64,000 nt of DNA from Paenibacillus sp. V4I7 (GCF_030817275.1 NZ_JAUSZD010000002.1:5270001-5334000), one strand, 5' to 3'. Shown: positions 7,530-16,614, counted from the first letter of the stretch. Translations and numbers: made by a program. Notes: generated by a model from the letters alone, not told the origin.

Positions 7530-8366
7530 CTATTCATTTGAACTGGCCGGCTCCATCAAAATTCGAAGCTGCTCACCAATATTGTCAAAACTTTTAATGA
7601 TGATAACTAACAGCACTCCCGGAAAAACCACCAGCCACCATTTTCCTGTAGAGATATGGCTCATTGCTTCCGATAGAATAATACCGATGGCCGGAGTTTG
7701 TGGAGAAAGACCGAATCCCAGGAAGGTAAGAGCGGCTTCATGCAAAATTACATGAGGAAACATCAATAGAAAGCCAATCATAATTTGAGGAAAAATCGAG
7801 GGCATGATATGTTTTCTTGCGATATGCCACGTGGATTTCCCATAGCTTTTGGATATTTGGATGTATTCCGCGTTTTTAATTTGAAGCACCTCAGAGCGTA
7901 CGATTCTAGCGAGCGTTGTCCAATGCGTCAGAGAAATGCCGAGTACAATGCCATAAATGCCGCCACCTACGATGAAGCAAATCAAAACCATGAAAACAAG
8001 ATGAGGCATTCCTATAAACAAATCGATAACCCAGGATATCGCAGCATCTACTGCTTTGCCAAAGGTGGCCGCACAAATTCCCAACACGGTTGCGATTAGC
8101 ACGCTGAGCAAGGAGGCAAACGCTCCAACTGATAGTGAAAGACGAAGTCCTTTGATGGTCCGCGTGAACATATCCCGTCCCAGCCAGTCCGTGCCGAAGA
8201 GATGTTCAAGACTTGGAGCAAGGTTTTTGCTCGCCGTACTCAGACGGAGATTGTCATTGCTCAGCAAAAAGCTGAGAATCAGAATGGCCACTAGAAAACT
8301 AGAAGAAATTGCAAGTAATAGAACCATTTTTTTTCGTACATTCAGCCCTTTTTGTAAGCTCAGCAT
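7530..8366 (-). CDS. cntC: Metallophore ABC importer permease, CntC/NikC-like
   Basis: 278 residues with an N-terminal anchor helix (about 13-33), the OppC-type periplasmic motif HLFGTDWLGRDMFTRTIKG, and five further helices. The EAA-type loop (LTHWTTLARIVRSEVLQIKN...YVQ-like) contacts the ATPase. It belongs to the BPD_transp_1 family and with the CntB-like protein forms the transmembrane channel. One base separates it from the preceding permease gene, so they are cotranscribed. No irregularity is visible. Confidence 0.88.
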   Translation of the reverse strand: MLSLQKGLNVRKKMVLLLAISSSFLVAILILSFLLSNDNLRLSTASKNLAPSLEHLFGTDWLGRDMFTRTIKGLRLSLSVGAFASLLSVLIATVLGICAATFGKAVDAAISWVIDLFIGMPHLVFMVLICFIVGGGIYGIVLGISLTHWTTLARIVRSEVLQIKNAEYIQISKSYGKSTWHIARKHIMPSIFPQIMIGFLLMFPHVILHEAALTFLGFGLSPQTPAIGIILSEAMSHISTGKWWLVVFPGVLLVIIIKSFDNIGEQLRILMEPASSNE

Positions 8367-8367
8367 C

Positions 8368-9354
8368 TTATCTCTCCCCCTTCATACGCGGATCTACAAC
8401 CTTATTCAAAATATCCGCAATCAGATTCCCAGCAAATACAAACAAGGAGCTAATTAGAATAATTCCCACCATTAAGGGTAGGTCACCCCGTAACCCCGCA
8501 GTGGTCAAGGTACTGCCAAGTCCCGGATACGCAAATACTTGCTCCGCCAGCATGGAGCCTCCGAAAAGCTCGCCGAAGTAGGCAAATTGCAGGGAAATGG
8601 CGGGAATGATGGAGTTCCGAAAGCCATGATTAGTAATGATCTGCCACTTGCTCTCGCCCCTTGCCTTCGCAAAGATGACGTACTCTGTGTTTAGGATATC
8701 AATCATTTTCTCGCGGGTGTGCATCGCTACATTGGCAACCCCTAGAATGCTTAATGTCAAAGCCGGTAACACGAAATGCCGAACCCGATCTATGAACTGC
8801 ACGTCACTCTCCAACACCCCGGGGGGTACAGCCAAGCCTACTGGAAACCATTTGAGCCAGACAGCAAAGACAATTAACAGAAGGAGTCCCATCCAGAAGA
8901 TCGGAGTGGACACCAGCGTGTAGCTGTACCATTTAATGATTTTATCCGTTGTCTTACCCCGATTCACGGCAGCGATCATACCCAGTATATATCCAATAAT
9001 GCCTGATAAGACCCAGGCCGTACCCATTAAGGCAAGTGATGTTAAAAACCGACTTTTGATAATATCAATAACAGGACTGCGATAAAGCTTTGATGTTCCA
9101 AAGTTACCTTGCAGCATCGCCCCTGCCCAGGAAAAGTATTGTTCTACCGGGCTTTTGTCCACGCCCCAGTATTCTTTAATTTTTTCAATTTGTTCCGGCG
9201 ACGCCGAGCTGTCCCCTGCGATATAAGCATTGATCGGATCCATCGGTGATAGATGAATGAGGGAGAAGGTCAAAATGGATAATCCGATCAGCAAAGTGAC
9301 AACACGAATCAGACGAATAGTAATGCTTCTTGCCACGTTAACTCTCCTTTCCAC
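8368..9354 (-). CDS. cntB: Metallophore ABC importer permease, CntB/NikB-like
   Basis: 328 residues of the OppB/DppB class: first helix near residues 13-32, the conserved motif DKSPVEQYFSWAGAMLQGNFG, six helices in total and the coupling-loop motif TREKMIDILNTEYVIFAKARG. It pairs with the adjacent OppC-type permease. It is preceded by a strong stem-loop after the solute-binding protein gene, a common arrangement that lowers permease expression relative to the binding protein. The specificity call rests on the operon, not on the permease sequence. Confidence 0.88.
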   Translation of the reverse strand: MERRVNVARSITIRLIRVVTLLIGLSILTFSLIHLSPMDPINAYIAGDSSASPEQIEKIKEYWGVDKSPVEQYFSWAGAMLQGNFGTSKLYRSPVIDIIKSRFLTSLALMGTAWVLSGIIGYILGMIAAVNRGKTTDKIIKWYSYTLVSTPIFWMGLLLLIVFAVWLKWFPVGLAVPPGVLESDVQFIDRVRHFVLPALTLSILGVANVAMHTREKMIDILNTEYVIFAKARGESKWQIITNHGFRNSIIPAISLQFAYFGELFGGSMLAEQVFAYPGLGSTLTTAGLRGDLPLMVGIILISSLFVFAGNLIADILNKVVDPRMKGER

Positions 9355-9361
9355 ACAAGCA

Positions 9362-9401
9362 AAGGGAGTTCTCAGAAGCGGAGAGCCGCTGAAAACTCCC
9401 T
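9362..9401 (-). promoter_or_regulatory. Stem-loop between cntA-like and cntB-like genes
   Basis: A GC-rich imperfect hairpin (AGGGAGTT...AGCGG with CCGCT...AACTCCCT) with no long T-run, lying between binding-protein and permease genes. It probably stabilises the upstream mRNA or partly terminates, giving an excess of the binding protein. Confidence 0.6.
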
Positions 9402-9423
9402 ATATCCCGTCATATTCAGTGAA

Positions 9424-11076
9424 TCAGTTTTTCCATGTCCATTCCGTTATATTGCCAAACAATGCCCATTCATGACCATGCGAGTGAATCGGTTGCTTGC
9501 CGAGACCTAGCTTTTCATTTGCCAGGTACAAGTGGTCCACACGCAGCAGCCAAACAATCGGAGCATCTCCAATTCCGCTGAAGCCAGTTTGTCCGTCCCA
9601 TTGAGCAAGCTTCCAGTATTTATTCGCCTCTTCCTGTGTGGAAGCCGTAAGGGCTTGATTTAAATACTCGTCAACCTTCGGATTCCGGTAATTTGCCATA
9701 TTGTTAATACCCTTATCGATTTCACTCGAGGCATTCATCGTGTACAGCTGATACGGGTGATGCCTTCCACCTCCCCATGTTACAGCTGCCGTCTTGCCTT
9801 TGAGATAGATCTCATCCCAGGTAGCGCCAATGGTGTTGATCTTGATACCGAGTTCAGTCGCCTGATCGGCAACAGCCAGAGAAAGGTCGCTACGAAGCTG
9901 ATCATTGGAACTGAAATAGAGGTCAAACTCTGCTTTGCGACCTTCTTTTTCCAAAATCCCATCCTTGTTGGTATCCACCCAACCTCCACCTTCAAGGATT
10001 TTTTTTGCTCCCTGAATGTCGCCGTCTATTACAACGGTTTTCTCGTTAAACCATGGCAAATTATCACATAAGCAATACGCATTTTTACCATAACCATCCA
10101 ATGCTACATCCAGAAGCTTCTGACGGTTCAGTCCGATATTGAGCGCTTTGCGTATGGCTACATCACTGGTTACATCATTGCCTGTCTTGACTTCTTTACC
10201 GTTGGTCATGCCTTTGCCGCCGCTCGGCTGTGTAGGCAACATGATCCCACGAGAGTCGATGCTCTCATAGGTACGAAGCGTCATGCCATCCACCTTTTGC
10301 TTCGCGAATGTCGGCGGAACATAGACAATATCAGCTTTGCCGGCCTTTGCGGCTGCTAGGGCCGCATCCTCTTGGAGAAGCAGGAAGGTCAGTTTTTTGA
10401 ACTGGGGCTTCTTACCGTACCAGTAGGAATTGTATTCCATAATTACTTGCTGCCCATCGTCGTACTGAACCACTTTATAGGGACCGGAGCCAATTGGATT
10501 TTTGGAGTAGTTGTCATTGTAGTGCGCTTTCGGAACAATGCCGATCTCCGTCAGTTGGCTAACAAAAGTCGAACGCGGTTTGTTGATCGTGATGACAATT
10601 GTATTACCAGCTGCAGCTTCGATCGACTTAACGAACGTCAAATCAAATTTGATGCCGTCCTTCTTGAGCATTTCGTATGTAAATTTGACATCCTCCGGAG
10701 TCACCGGCTCACCGTTGGAGAATTTGGCATCATCACGCAGTGGGAACGTCCACGTAAGGCCATCATCACTGACTTTATAAGATTTCGCAAGATCCCCAAT
10801 AAAGTTAAGGTCCGAATCAATTGCGAGTAGTGAGCTGTGGGTCAGACGAATTTGTGTCATTCCCCAGCCCTTCTTAGGATCGAACTGTCCGCCGTCCATT
10901 TTACCTACAGCTAATACCAAATCCTCTTTAACTGTAGTCGAGTTCGGTGAACTGGATGAATTTTGGGATACCGGAGAAGCGGTTTGACAACCTGCCAATA
11001 ACATAAGTAATGACAATACCATTGCTAAATGCGATAAACTCCACTTTTTTATGAATTTTTCTCTATTTTCTTTCAT
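9424..11076 (-). CDS. cntA: Metallophore-binding lipoprotein of the ABC importer, CntA-like
   Basis: A 550-residue solute-binding protein of the SBP_bac_5 (Opp/Nik) family. The chosen ATG 11076 has AGGAGG upstream and gives a lipoprotein signal ending LLMLLAGC with lipidated Cys30, followed by a Ser/Thr-rich linker. Family landmarks include LTWTFPLRDDAKFSNGEPVT (residues about 95-115) and NPIGSGPYKV. It should be tethered outside the membrane and capture metal-opine complexes. It directly follows the EamA transporter gene in the operon. Assignment as CntA rather than a peptide or nickel binder is inferred from the biosynthetic genes upstream. Confidence 0.88.
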   Translation of the reverse strand: MKENREKFIKKWSLSHLAMVLSLLMLLAGCQTASPVSQNSSSSPNSTTVKEDLVLAVGKMDGGQFDPKKGWGMTQIRLTHSSLLAIDSDLNFIGDLAKSYKVSDDGLTWTFPLRDDAKFSNGEPVTPEDVKFTYEMLKKDGIKFDLTFVKSIEAAAGNTIVITINKPRSTFVSQLTEIGIVPKAHYNDNYSKNPIGSGPYKVVQYDDGQQVIMEYNSYWYGKKPQFKKLTFLLLQEDAALAAAKAGKADIVYVPPTFAKQKVDGMTLRTYESIDSRGIMLPTQPSGGKGMTNGKEVKTGNDVTSDVAIRKALNIGLNRQKLLDVALDGYGKNAYCLCDNLPWFNEKTVVIDGDIQGAKKILEGGGWVDTNKDGILEKEGRKAEFDLYFSSNDQLRSDLSLAVADQATELGIKINTIGATWDEIYLKGKTAAVTWGGGRHHPYQLYTMNASSEIDKGINNMANYRNPKVDEYLNQALTASTQEEANKYWKLAQWDGQTGFSGIGDAPIVWLLRVDHLYLANEKLGLGKQPIHSHGHEWALFGNITEWTWKN

Positions 11077-11120
11077 GTGATACCTCCTAGTAGGGATGAT
11101 TGCCAACAATTATTCCTCTT

Positions 11121-12005
11121 TCATTCCATTCGCTTAGGCTTGTTAATTTCTTTCTTTACCTTTGTCATAGCAACGCACCCCGCCACAATCAAGATTGTGC
11201 CAACGATGGAGAATATATCTGGTATTTCCATCCAAAATGCAAATCCCCAAAACGCATTGAAGGCAATGCCGATATAACGCACGATTTCTACCACAACTGC
11301 ATTTTCATGCGTAAATGCCTTGGTCAGGAAAATTTGTGCCAATAATGAAACCACACCAATACAGATCAGATAAAACCATTCCATGGCATTCGGCGAAACA
11401 AACTCGTTCCACATGAGAGGAATGGAGACCACAGTGGCAGTTACCATAAAATAAAAAATAATTTCATAGGCATGGTACTTTCGGCTCAAAAATCGGATAC
11501 AAATACCTGCTTCAGCAGAAAAAACAGCCGCCACAATCCCCAACAATGCAACAACAGAATAGGTGGAATATCCGAAAGGTTTAATAGTAAATAATGCGCC
11601 AACAATAACAACTGGCATGATGAGATACACTTTTGGCGGAATCTTTTCTTTTAAGAATAAGCGCGAAAGCAGCATCGTAAAGATCAGCGATGTATTGATA
11701 AGTACGATGGCATCCAATAAAGGGATATTCGCAATCGTGTAAAAATAAAAGATCATGTAGAGGGCTCCGCAGCATCCTCGTAAAGCCAGCATCGGAATGC
11801 CCGATTTTGAAAATTTCACCTTGTCTTTTTTCATCAGATATAGAATTATGACCGTTCCAATTACACTTCTAAAAAAAACAATTTCGTTGGATGGAATAGA
11901 TGCCGCTGTCGCTTTAACAAACGCGTTCATGATACTGAAAATTAAGCTGGAGGACATGGCATACACAATACCGCGAATGGTTGCATGGTTTTTAATGAAG
12001 TTCAT
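11121..12005 (-). CDS. EamA/DMT-type exporter, probable metallophore efflux
   Basis: 294 residues with ten hydrophobic helices arranged as two EamA repeats, opening IVYAMSSSLIFSIMNAFVKA and closing with a basic tail. It begins 14 bases inside the end of the opine dehydrogenase gene, so it is translationally coupled to biosynthesis. In Pseudomonas, an EamA protein of the cnt cluster exports pseudopaline. Staphylococcus uses an MFS exporter instead. I infer the same export role here from position; transport of another compound is possible. It sits between the biosynthesis and import genes. Confidence 0.82.
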   Translation of the reverse strand: MNFIKNHATIRGIVYAMSSSLIFSIMNAFVKATAASIPSNEIVFFRSVIGTVIILYLMKKDKVKFSKSGIPMLALRGCCGALYMIFYFYTIANIPLLDAIVLINTSLIFTMLLSRLFLKEKIPPKVYLIMPVVIVGALFTIKPFGYSTYSVVALLGIVAAVFSAEAGICIRFLSRKYHAYEIIFYFMVTATVVSIPLMWNEFVSPNAMEWFYLICIGVVSLLAQIFLTKAFTHENAVVVEIVRYIGIAFNAFWGFAFWMEIPDIFSIVGTILIVAGCVAMTKVKKEINKPKRME

Positions 12006-13305
12006 GTTGATTTATATTTCCCTCATTACATATGAATGCGACCTCTTCATCCAAACACTTCGGATCGAAATCGTCAGATAACAAGCCCTCTTTATGCTGT
12101 TGCGCAAATTGTTTCAGTTTTTGTTCATATTGATCGATCATTTTATCTATAGTTGGCGTCGACAACGTTAGATTTTGAGCTATGCCCTGTAATAGTTTCA
12201 ACCTGTAATAGTCTTCATTGGGAACTCTGGGAACGCACCAGTAGCCTTCCTGATTTTGGTATACCTTATGAATGGGTACGGCCGAAAAGTCAAAATACCT
12301 GCCCTCCGCATCTGGAGTTGAAAATGGATCTATTAATAAGGACGCATATCTTATGTATAATAAATATTCCTGCTTGATCGCATCAAATGAGGTGAAATTT
12401 TCAATATCATCCCGGGACAAGCTTTGAGGTCTTACGGGATACGTGTCATCATTCATAAATTGAAGAAGATTAAAACGTTCTACGTTAAAAGCCTGCAAGA
12501 TCCCTGTAATTTCTGTCCATTGCTCCAGCAAGTCACGCATGACATATTGTGTTATCGGACCTTCCGGATAAAACTTGTATGCATATTTAACTGTTTGATC
12601 TTCTCCCCCAAATATAAAATCCAGAGCATACTCGTTCATAAATATCGGCGTATGCACATAGATGGAGATATTTCGGCTCTCCGCTTCATAGGGATTTCTC
12701 ATTTGTTCAACTGTAACCCCCAACTGCTGAAGCATATCCGATAGCTTTCCGCATGCTTCTGAATTTTTACTTGAAGAGCCTATGTATATTTTCTTTTTTA
12801 CTGCTTTTGTCAACACTTCAACAGCAGAGTTCTGGCCATTCGTTCCTTTGGTTGCTGCATAATACGTAGAAAAACTAATGACTTCAGCCGAACAGCCGTT
12901 TCTTTGTAAAAAACTCCTGAACAGACTGTTTGAGCCTATGGTTGGCGAAACCAAGACAACACATTTCACATGTTTCAAAAGAGCTACATCTAATTGCTTG
13001 ATCACACTTATATAGGCGTCATTTGTAACCGATAAGATGATCGTATCCCATATGCCGCGAACCGCCTGATACTCTACAAATGTATCATCGATAATGCATT
13101 CACCGGACATCGCATGATGTTCCTTGTTTTGTACATGTACGCGCACTTTATTATTATTTTCACGCAATTCATTAAAAAATTTTTCTGATCGCGTCGACGA
13201 TCTGCCAGCAATTCCTACATGGCACCCCAGCTTACTTTTTATATTGACCCCAATTTGCACTGCCGCTGAACCGGTTCCCAATATCAGTACCCGCTGCAAG
13301 CTCAT
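11992..13305 (-). CDS. cntM: Opine metallophore dehydrogenase (staphylopine/pseudopaline dehydrogenase family)
   Basis: 437 residues. The N-terminal Rossmann motif is RVLILGTGSAAVQIG and the catalytic domain carries NPYEAESRNISIYVHTP and GGEDQTVKYAYKFYPEGPIT, which I recognise from CntM-type opine dehydrogenases. The enzyme reductively condenses the aminobutyryl-histidine intermediate with pyruvate or 2-oxoglutarate using NAD(P)H, finishing the metallophore. I cannot tell the 2-oxoacid from sequence by eye; relatives in Paenibacillus make bacillopaline with 2-oxoglutarate. Start GTG 13308 or ATG 13305 overlaps the CntL stop. Confidence 0.9.
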   Translation of the reverse strand: MSLQRVLILGTGSAAVQIGVNIKSKLGCHVGIAGRSSTRSEKFFNELRENNNKVRVHVQNKEHHAMSGECIIDDTFVEYQAVRGIWDTIILSVTNDAYISVIKQLDVALLKHVKCVVLVSPTIGSNSLFRSFLQRNGCSAEVISFSTYYAATKGTNGQNSAVEVLTKAVKKKIYIGSSSKNSEACGKLSDMLQQLGVTVEQMRNPYEAESRNISIYVHTPIFMNEYALDFIFGGEDQTVKYAYKFYPEGPITQYVMRDLLEQWTEITGILQAFNVERFNLLQFMNDDTYPVRPQSLSRDDIENFTSFDAIKQEYLLYIRYASLLIDPFSTPDAEGRYFDFSAVPIHKVYQNQEGYWCVPRVPNEDYYRLKLLQGIAQNLTLSTPTIDKMIDQYEQKLKQFAQQHKEGLLSDDFDPKCLDEEVAFICNEGNINQHELH

Positions 13306-14099
13306 CACCCCTTTTTGTATAAAGCAACATCAAACACATGGTCTGGCTGTGATACCTGCCTCACTATCTTCCAAAGTGATCTGTCTATATCCTGTAAGGG
13401 GTAATTAAACAAAGATTTAAAACTGTTGCCATATCGCATAGCAACAACAACATCCTTGTTTGTCAATGGGTGCAGCTGCGTTAAGAGATCAAACTTCTCT
13501 TTTATCGTGGAAGCAAATACGATATGTGTAGCCTCCCGGGTAAAGGCGATTTGATCTATCGTGGAAGCATCAATCGTGATTTTAGCGTTTTTTCCGAGCA
13601 TGTTAACAACCGTTTTTGCCAAATAAATAGCTTCCGGGTCAATATCTATGCCCACGACTTCTGCTCCCGTTGTATTTGCGATTAATAAAGGAGTCATCGG
13701 GAACGCTCCTGCTCCGATCATGAGCACTTTAGAATCAGAAGTGATCTCAAAACTGCCAAACTCAGTTTCGATACAGGCTTCTATATTGTGAAAGTAATCG
13801 GCGATACCTTGTCTGTCCTTTTGCAATTCAATCGCTCTATACTTTTCCATTGCCCATACGCAATAGGCGGACTGCTCTCTAAGTTCTGCTACTCGCTTCG
13901 CTAAATCAACATCGTTTTGGCGTTCGATTTGTTCCCATTCTTCTTCATTTTTTTTATCCAATATAAAAGCTGTAAATTCGCCTATTTTCTTTTCCATTTC
14001 GTCATAGTTATTTCCATATTGTTTATGTGCAATATTCAGTTGTCCGAATTCGGATAGAAAAGTGTCCAGTTGATGAATCAACGCAGTTTGATCGGTCAT
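13305..14099 (-). CDS. cntL: Nicotianamine-synthase-like aminobutyryl transferase
   Basis: 264 residues. The central SAM-binding region reads VLMIGAGAFPMTPLLI, then GAEVVGIDIDPEAI, followed by a conserved VVVAMRYGNSFKSLFNYPL. This matches the bacterial nicotianamine-synthase-like family, which transfers one aminobutyrate unit from S-adenosylmethionine to histidine. The chosen ATG 14099 has GGAGG eight bases upstream; the frame could begin 18 bases earlier without a ribosome binding site. Its product is the substrate of the next gene's enzyme. Family confidence is high, given the flanking racemase and dehydrogenase. Confidence 0.9.
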   Translation of the reverse strand: MTDQTALIHQLDTFLSEFGQLNIAHKQYGNNYDEMEKKIGEFTAFILDKKNEEEWEQIERQNDVDLAKRVAELREQSAYCVWAMEKYRAIELQKDRQGIADYFHNIEACIETEFGSFEITSDSKVLMIGAGAFPMTPLLIANTTGAEVVGIDIDPEAIYLAKTVVNMLGKNAKITIDASTIDQIAFTREATHIVFASTIKEKFDLLTQLHPLTNKDVVVAMRYGNSFKSLFNYPLQDIDRSLWKIVRQVSQPDHVFDVALYKKG

Positions 14100-14136
14100 C
14101 CTATGTTCCTCCATCAATCATTTATATTGTCCCAAT

Positions 14137-14958
14137 TTAGACAAAAGCTGTTCCTACAGCAGATATATCCACATGCCCCTGAATGGCTAGACCGGTCATC
14201 TGGTCTTCTTGATATTGAGCCCAAACTTCAATCATGCCGCCTGGCTGTTTAATTTCCATATGGATGTCTCTTTGGATTTCATTGGCCACACATGCACCTA
14301 ATGAAGCTGTTCCTGAACCGCACCCCCGCTCCCAAATCATGGTATCCGTATCGGGTATATAAACCAGAGGTTCTATCTCATTGCTTTGCCTTCGGTACAG
14401 CATAACTCCTGATGCAGCTTCACCTTGCAACAGCTCAGGAGATTTTACAATAATCTGCGCCATTTCTCGAGAGTAGCTATCGAAATTAGGCACATGAACT
14501 ACAGCATGAACAATTCCTGGATACCTTATAATCGTAGTCGGAACGTGGACATCCCTGCAGTTTATCGTTTTTTTATGTATAGATAGAGGAAGTGGCATAT
14601 CCAACTTACAAAGATAACCGGTCTGTTGCGCTGTAACCTCACATAACAGCAGCTCGTTCGCCCCAGAAACTTCCAAGGGAACTTCCAAACGGTTTCCAGG
14701 TTGCAAATTCTTTTTCCACGCCATGACTGCAGCCAAAGACATGGTCGCATTTCCGCAGAACTCTCCAGCCATCATTTGAAGTCTTGCCCATGCCGTAGCA
14801 CTTTCCGAAGATTCAATAAATCCTACCTGTTCGGCAAAAACGTGATCATAGGCCATCATACTGGAAGCCATTCGATTGTACATTTCTCTGGTGTGGAGGC
14901 TTTCCACAAGAATGGTCATATTCTGAGTAGGATTTGTTTTTATAAACTTGACTTCCAT
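14137..14958 (-). CDS. cntK: Histidine racemase of the DapF fold, CntK-like
   Basis: 273 residues of the diaminopimelate-epimerase fold with both catalytic cysteines: Cys68 in GEFCGNATMS and Cys213 in ERGCGSGTASL. In staphylopine and bacillopaline synthesis CntK makes D-histidine from L-histidine; the pseudopaline cluster lacks it. Its presence therefore predicts a D-histidine-based product. It is the first gene of the operon, about 195 bases after a predicted start of transcription. It could be mistaken for dapF, but operon position and the departure from DapF in the region around residues 30-60 argue for CntK. Confidence 0.9.
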   Translation of the reverse strand: MEVKFIKTNPTQNMTILVESLHTREMYNRMASSMMAYDHVFAEQVGFIESSESATAWARLQMMAGEFCGNATMSLAAVMAWKKNLQPGNRLEVPLEVSGANELLLCEVTAQQTGYLCKLDMPLPLSIHKKTINCRDVHVPTTIIRYPGIVHAVVHVPNFDSYSREMAQIIVKSPELLQGEAASGVMLYRRQSNEIEPLVYIPDTDTMIWERGCGSGTASLGACVANEIQRDIHMEIKQPGGMIEVWAQYQEDQMTGLAIQGHVDISAVGTAFV

Positions 14959-15126
14959 CCTGCGTTTCGCACCTCAATTTCGTAAGGGACTATGAATATG
15001 GAAATTCATATACAGAAAATAACCTATTCTCTTGTCTGAGTAATGTTAATCGTCATAGAGTTCTTGACATATAATATCCCTCTTTTCGTTTTGCAAGTTA
15101 CAAAAAGTACGAAAGACTAGGTATCT

Positions 15127-15151
15127 GTTAATAGTAAATAATACTATTAAC
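15127..15151. promoter_or_regulatory. Palindrome near the start of the cnt transcript
   Basis: 25 bases with perfect 10-bp arms (GTTAATAGTA and TACTATTAAC) around a 5-base centre. It lies just downstream of the predicted start of transcription, its centre 30 bp from the centre of the next palindrome, close to three helical turns. Confidence 0.65.
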
Positions 15152-15156
15152 GTTGG

Positions 15157-15181
15157 ATTAATCGTAACGATAACGATTAAT
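15157..15181. promoter_or_regulatory. Zur/Fur-like operator overlapping the cnt promoter
   Basis: 25 bases with perfect 9-bp arms (ATTAATCGT and ACGATTAAT). The centre reads TCGTAACGATAACGA, matching the Bacillus Zur box (TCGTAATNATTACGA) at 12 of 14 defined positions. It sits between and over the -35 and -10 boxes, so binding would block transcription. Regulator identity is inferred from the motif and the operon's metal role. Confidence 0.7.
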
Positions 15182-15189
15182 ATTGTCAA
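15161..15189 (-). promoter_or_regulatory. Sigma-A-type promoter of the cnt operon
   Basis: A perfect -35 TTGACA (15189-15184), a 17-base spacer and -10 TACGAT (15166-15161), reading towards cntK. Predicted transcription start is near 15154, leaving a 5' leader of about 195 bases in which I recognise no riboswitch. Confidence 0.7.
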
Positions 15190-15322
15190 TAATTTCTTTT
15201 TTAGTTTTTACTTGTTCGAAAAAAATAAAGTATTAGACTAGAGTTGTTGATTTGACGCGGTTTTGGAGATGGAAAATATTCAGCTTTTGAGAAATAAGTA
15301 TTAGTCTGAACCACACAGAGAC

Positions 15323-15401
15323 GCAGCGGCAGTCTTAGACTCGTAAATAAAGTCTGAGACTGCCGCTGCAATGATTGAACTATCGTTCTGCGTTAGTTTA
15401 A
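15323..15401 (-). repeat. Intergenic repeat element 10 with long hairpin
   Basis: The best-formed copy: core at 15375-15401 (gene-sense arms TTAAACTAACG and CGATAGTTCAA), followed by a 19-bp stem (15323-15341 with 15351-15369) containing GCAGCGGCAG with a single G-U pair. No intact gene is attached. Confidence 0.75.
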
Positions 15402-16168
15402 TGGAATCATACGAGATTTGCCCTCCATAGCCTCTCTGTTTTAGTTAATATTCCTTCATCGAGGACAAGAATAACTATCTATAAAAGACAAGAATTTGTA
15501 CGGTTTTCTCTCTGTCAAAAAACAATATAAAAGAGATGCTGGCGAAATGCCGGCAGCTCCAGTTATTAATAATAAGTTGTTTCTTTACCCCGCGCTGCCT
15601 ATGCCAAGTTACGTCATTAAATTTCTAACATACTTATCGACATATCGCTGCAGTTCTTTATTCTACTCAGTGGGGTTATCATACACCATCATAGCCACTG
15701 ACGTGGACGGGAAAACAGTAGAGTCTCATTGCTCGCTCATGCCGAACCCACCGCTCGAAAATTGGAATTGATAATGCTAGGTACTTATCAAGGACGGCGA
15801 TTATATTAGCTTGAATGGAACCGAAAGATATGTAGAAAAATTGGAAAACAGGTAACGCCGAACGATTCACAGTATTATTTTCGTTAAAATATTGGTGCAC
15901 CCCCTCCTTGGGCAAATTTCTAATTAGATTTCTCTCGTTTGTTGAATTTATTTACTCTTAGACAAGTCCTGTCGATCATAAGGTTTACACCGTCTTCAAC
16001 CAGAGTAAGTACTTTCGTTATAATTCGTATATAATGTGCGGCCAAGTCTCTTCTTATCGATGCGGCCTGTATCTGTTAACTAAAAGTACGCCAGCGTAAT
16101 CATTTAAAACTCCCCCACTTAAACCTATATAACCACAGAGTCAATTAGACGATGTGGGTTCGGGAGAG

Positions 16169-16270
16169 ATGATCAACTTGATCCAGAAACAGAATATTAT
16201 CCTGATGAATTACCGAGAAGGATGATCTCAAAGAGAGATCAGTCGAATGATAGGGGTGAATCGAAGACGG
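16169..16270 (+). pseudogene. IS21-family IstA transposase N-terminal remnant
   Basis: The frame beginning ATG 16169 reads LIQKQNIILMNYREG, a stop (TGA in place of Trp), then SQREISRMIGVNRR. This is the helix-turn-helix start of an IS21-type transposase. Only about 34 residues survive. Confidence 0.65.
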
Positions 16271-16479
16271 CATCAACATTTACTTGTAGGCATTCAACAG
16301 AAGATACTCCCATTATTAAATTCACCAAGCTTTTGCGAAACTTTCTTGGTAAGATGAGCGTCCTTATTGATCGAGCAAGCGTTGTTCATATCTTGTTTTG
16401 TTTCGTCGATTTGATTTTGGTCTGCTCGCATTTGATTCACCTTTCCCTCATTTGAGATGGCGCGAATGGAAAAAAACTG

Positions 16480-16614
16480 AAAGAGAAGAAACTAGTGACC
16501 CCTAGTTTCTTCAAAGGAAATTTCTCGATTCTGTATTCATAGCTGAGATTGCGTTCCTTGGCTTCCCGGACTACGGATCGGTATTGCTTGAGGATGGTCG
16601 GTTATCGAATGTCC
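16480..16614 (-). pseudogene. IS21-family IstB helper ATPase remnant
   Basis: The minus strand reads PTILKQYRSVVREAKERNLS, then a jump to YRIEKFPLKKLG. These are two conserved IstB segments fused by an internal deletion, preceded by an in-frame stop. It is opposite in strand to the nearby IstA remnant, so the two come from rearranged or separate copies. Confidence 0.5.

Noticed and set aside
14959..15126. Riboswitch in the cnt leader
   Set aside because: The 195-base leader shows no terminator/antiterminator pair and no conserved riboswitch core that I recognise.
15496..15771. Plus-strand frame of 91 codons in the gene-poor stretch
   Set aside because: No ribosome binding site, no recognisable motif, and it overlaps a minus-strand frame of equal quality; both look like chance.
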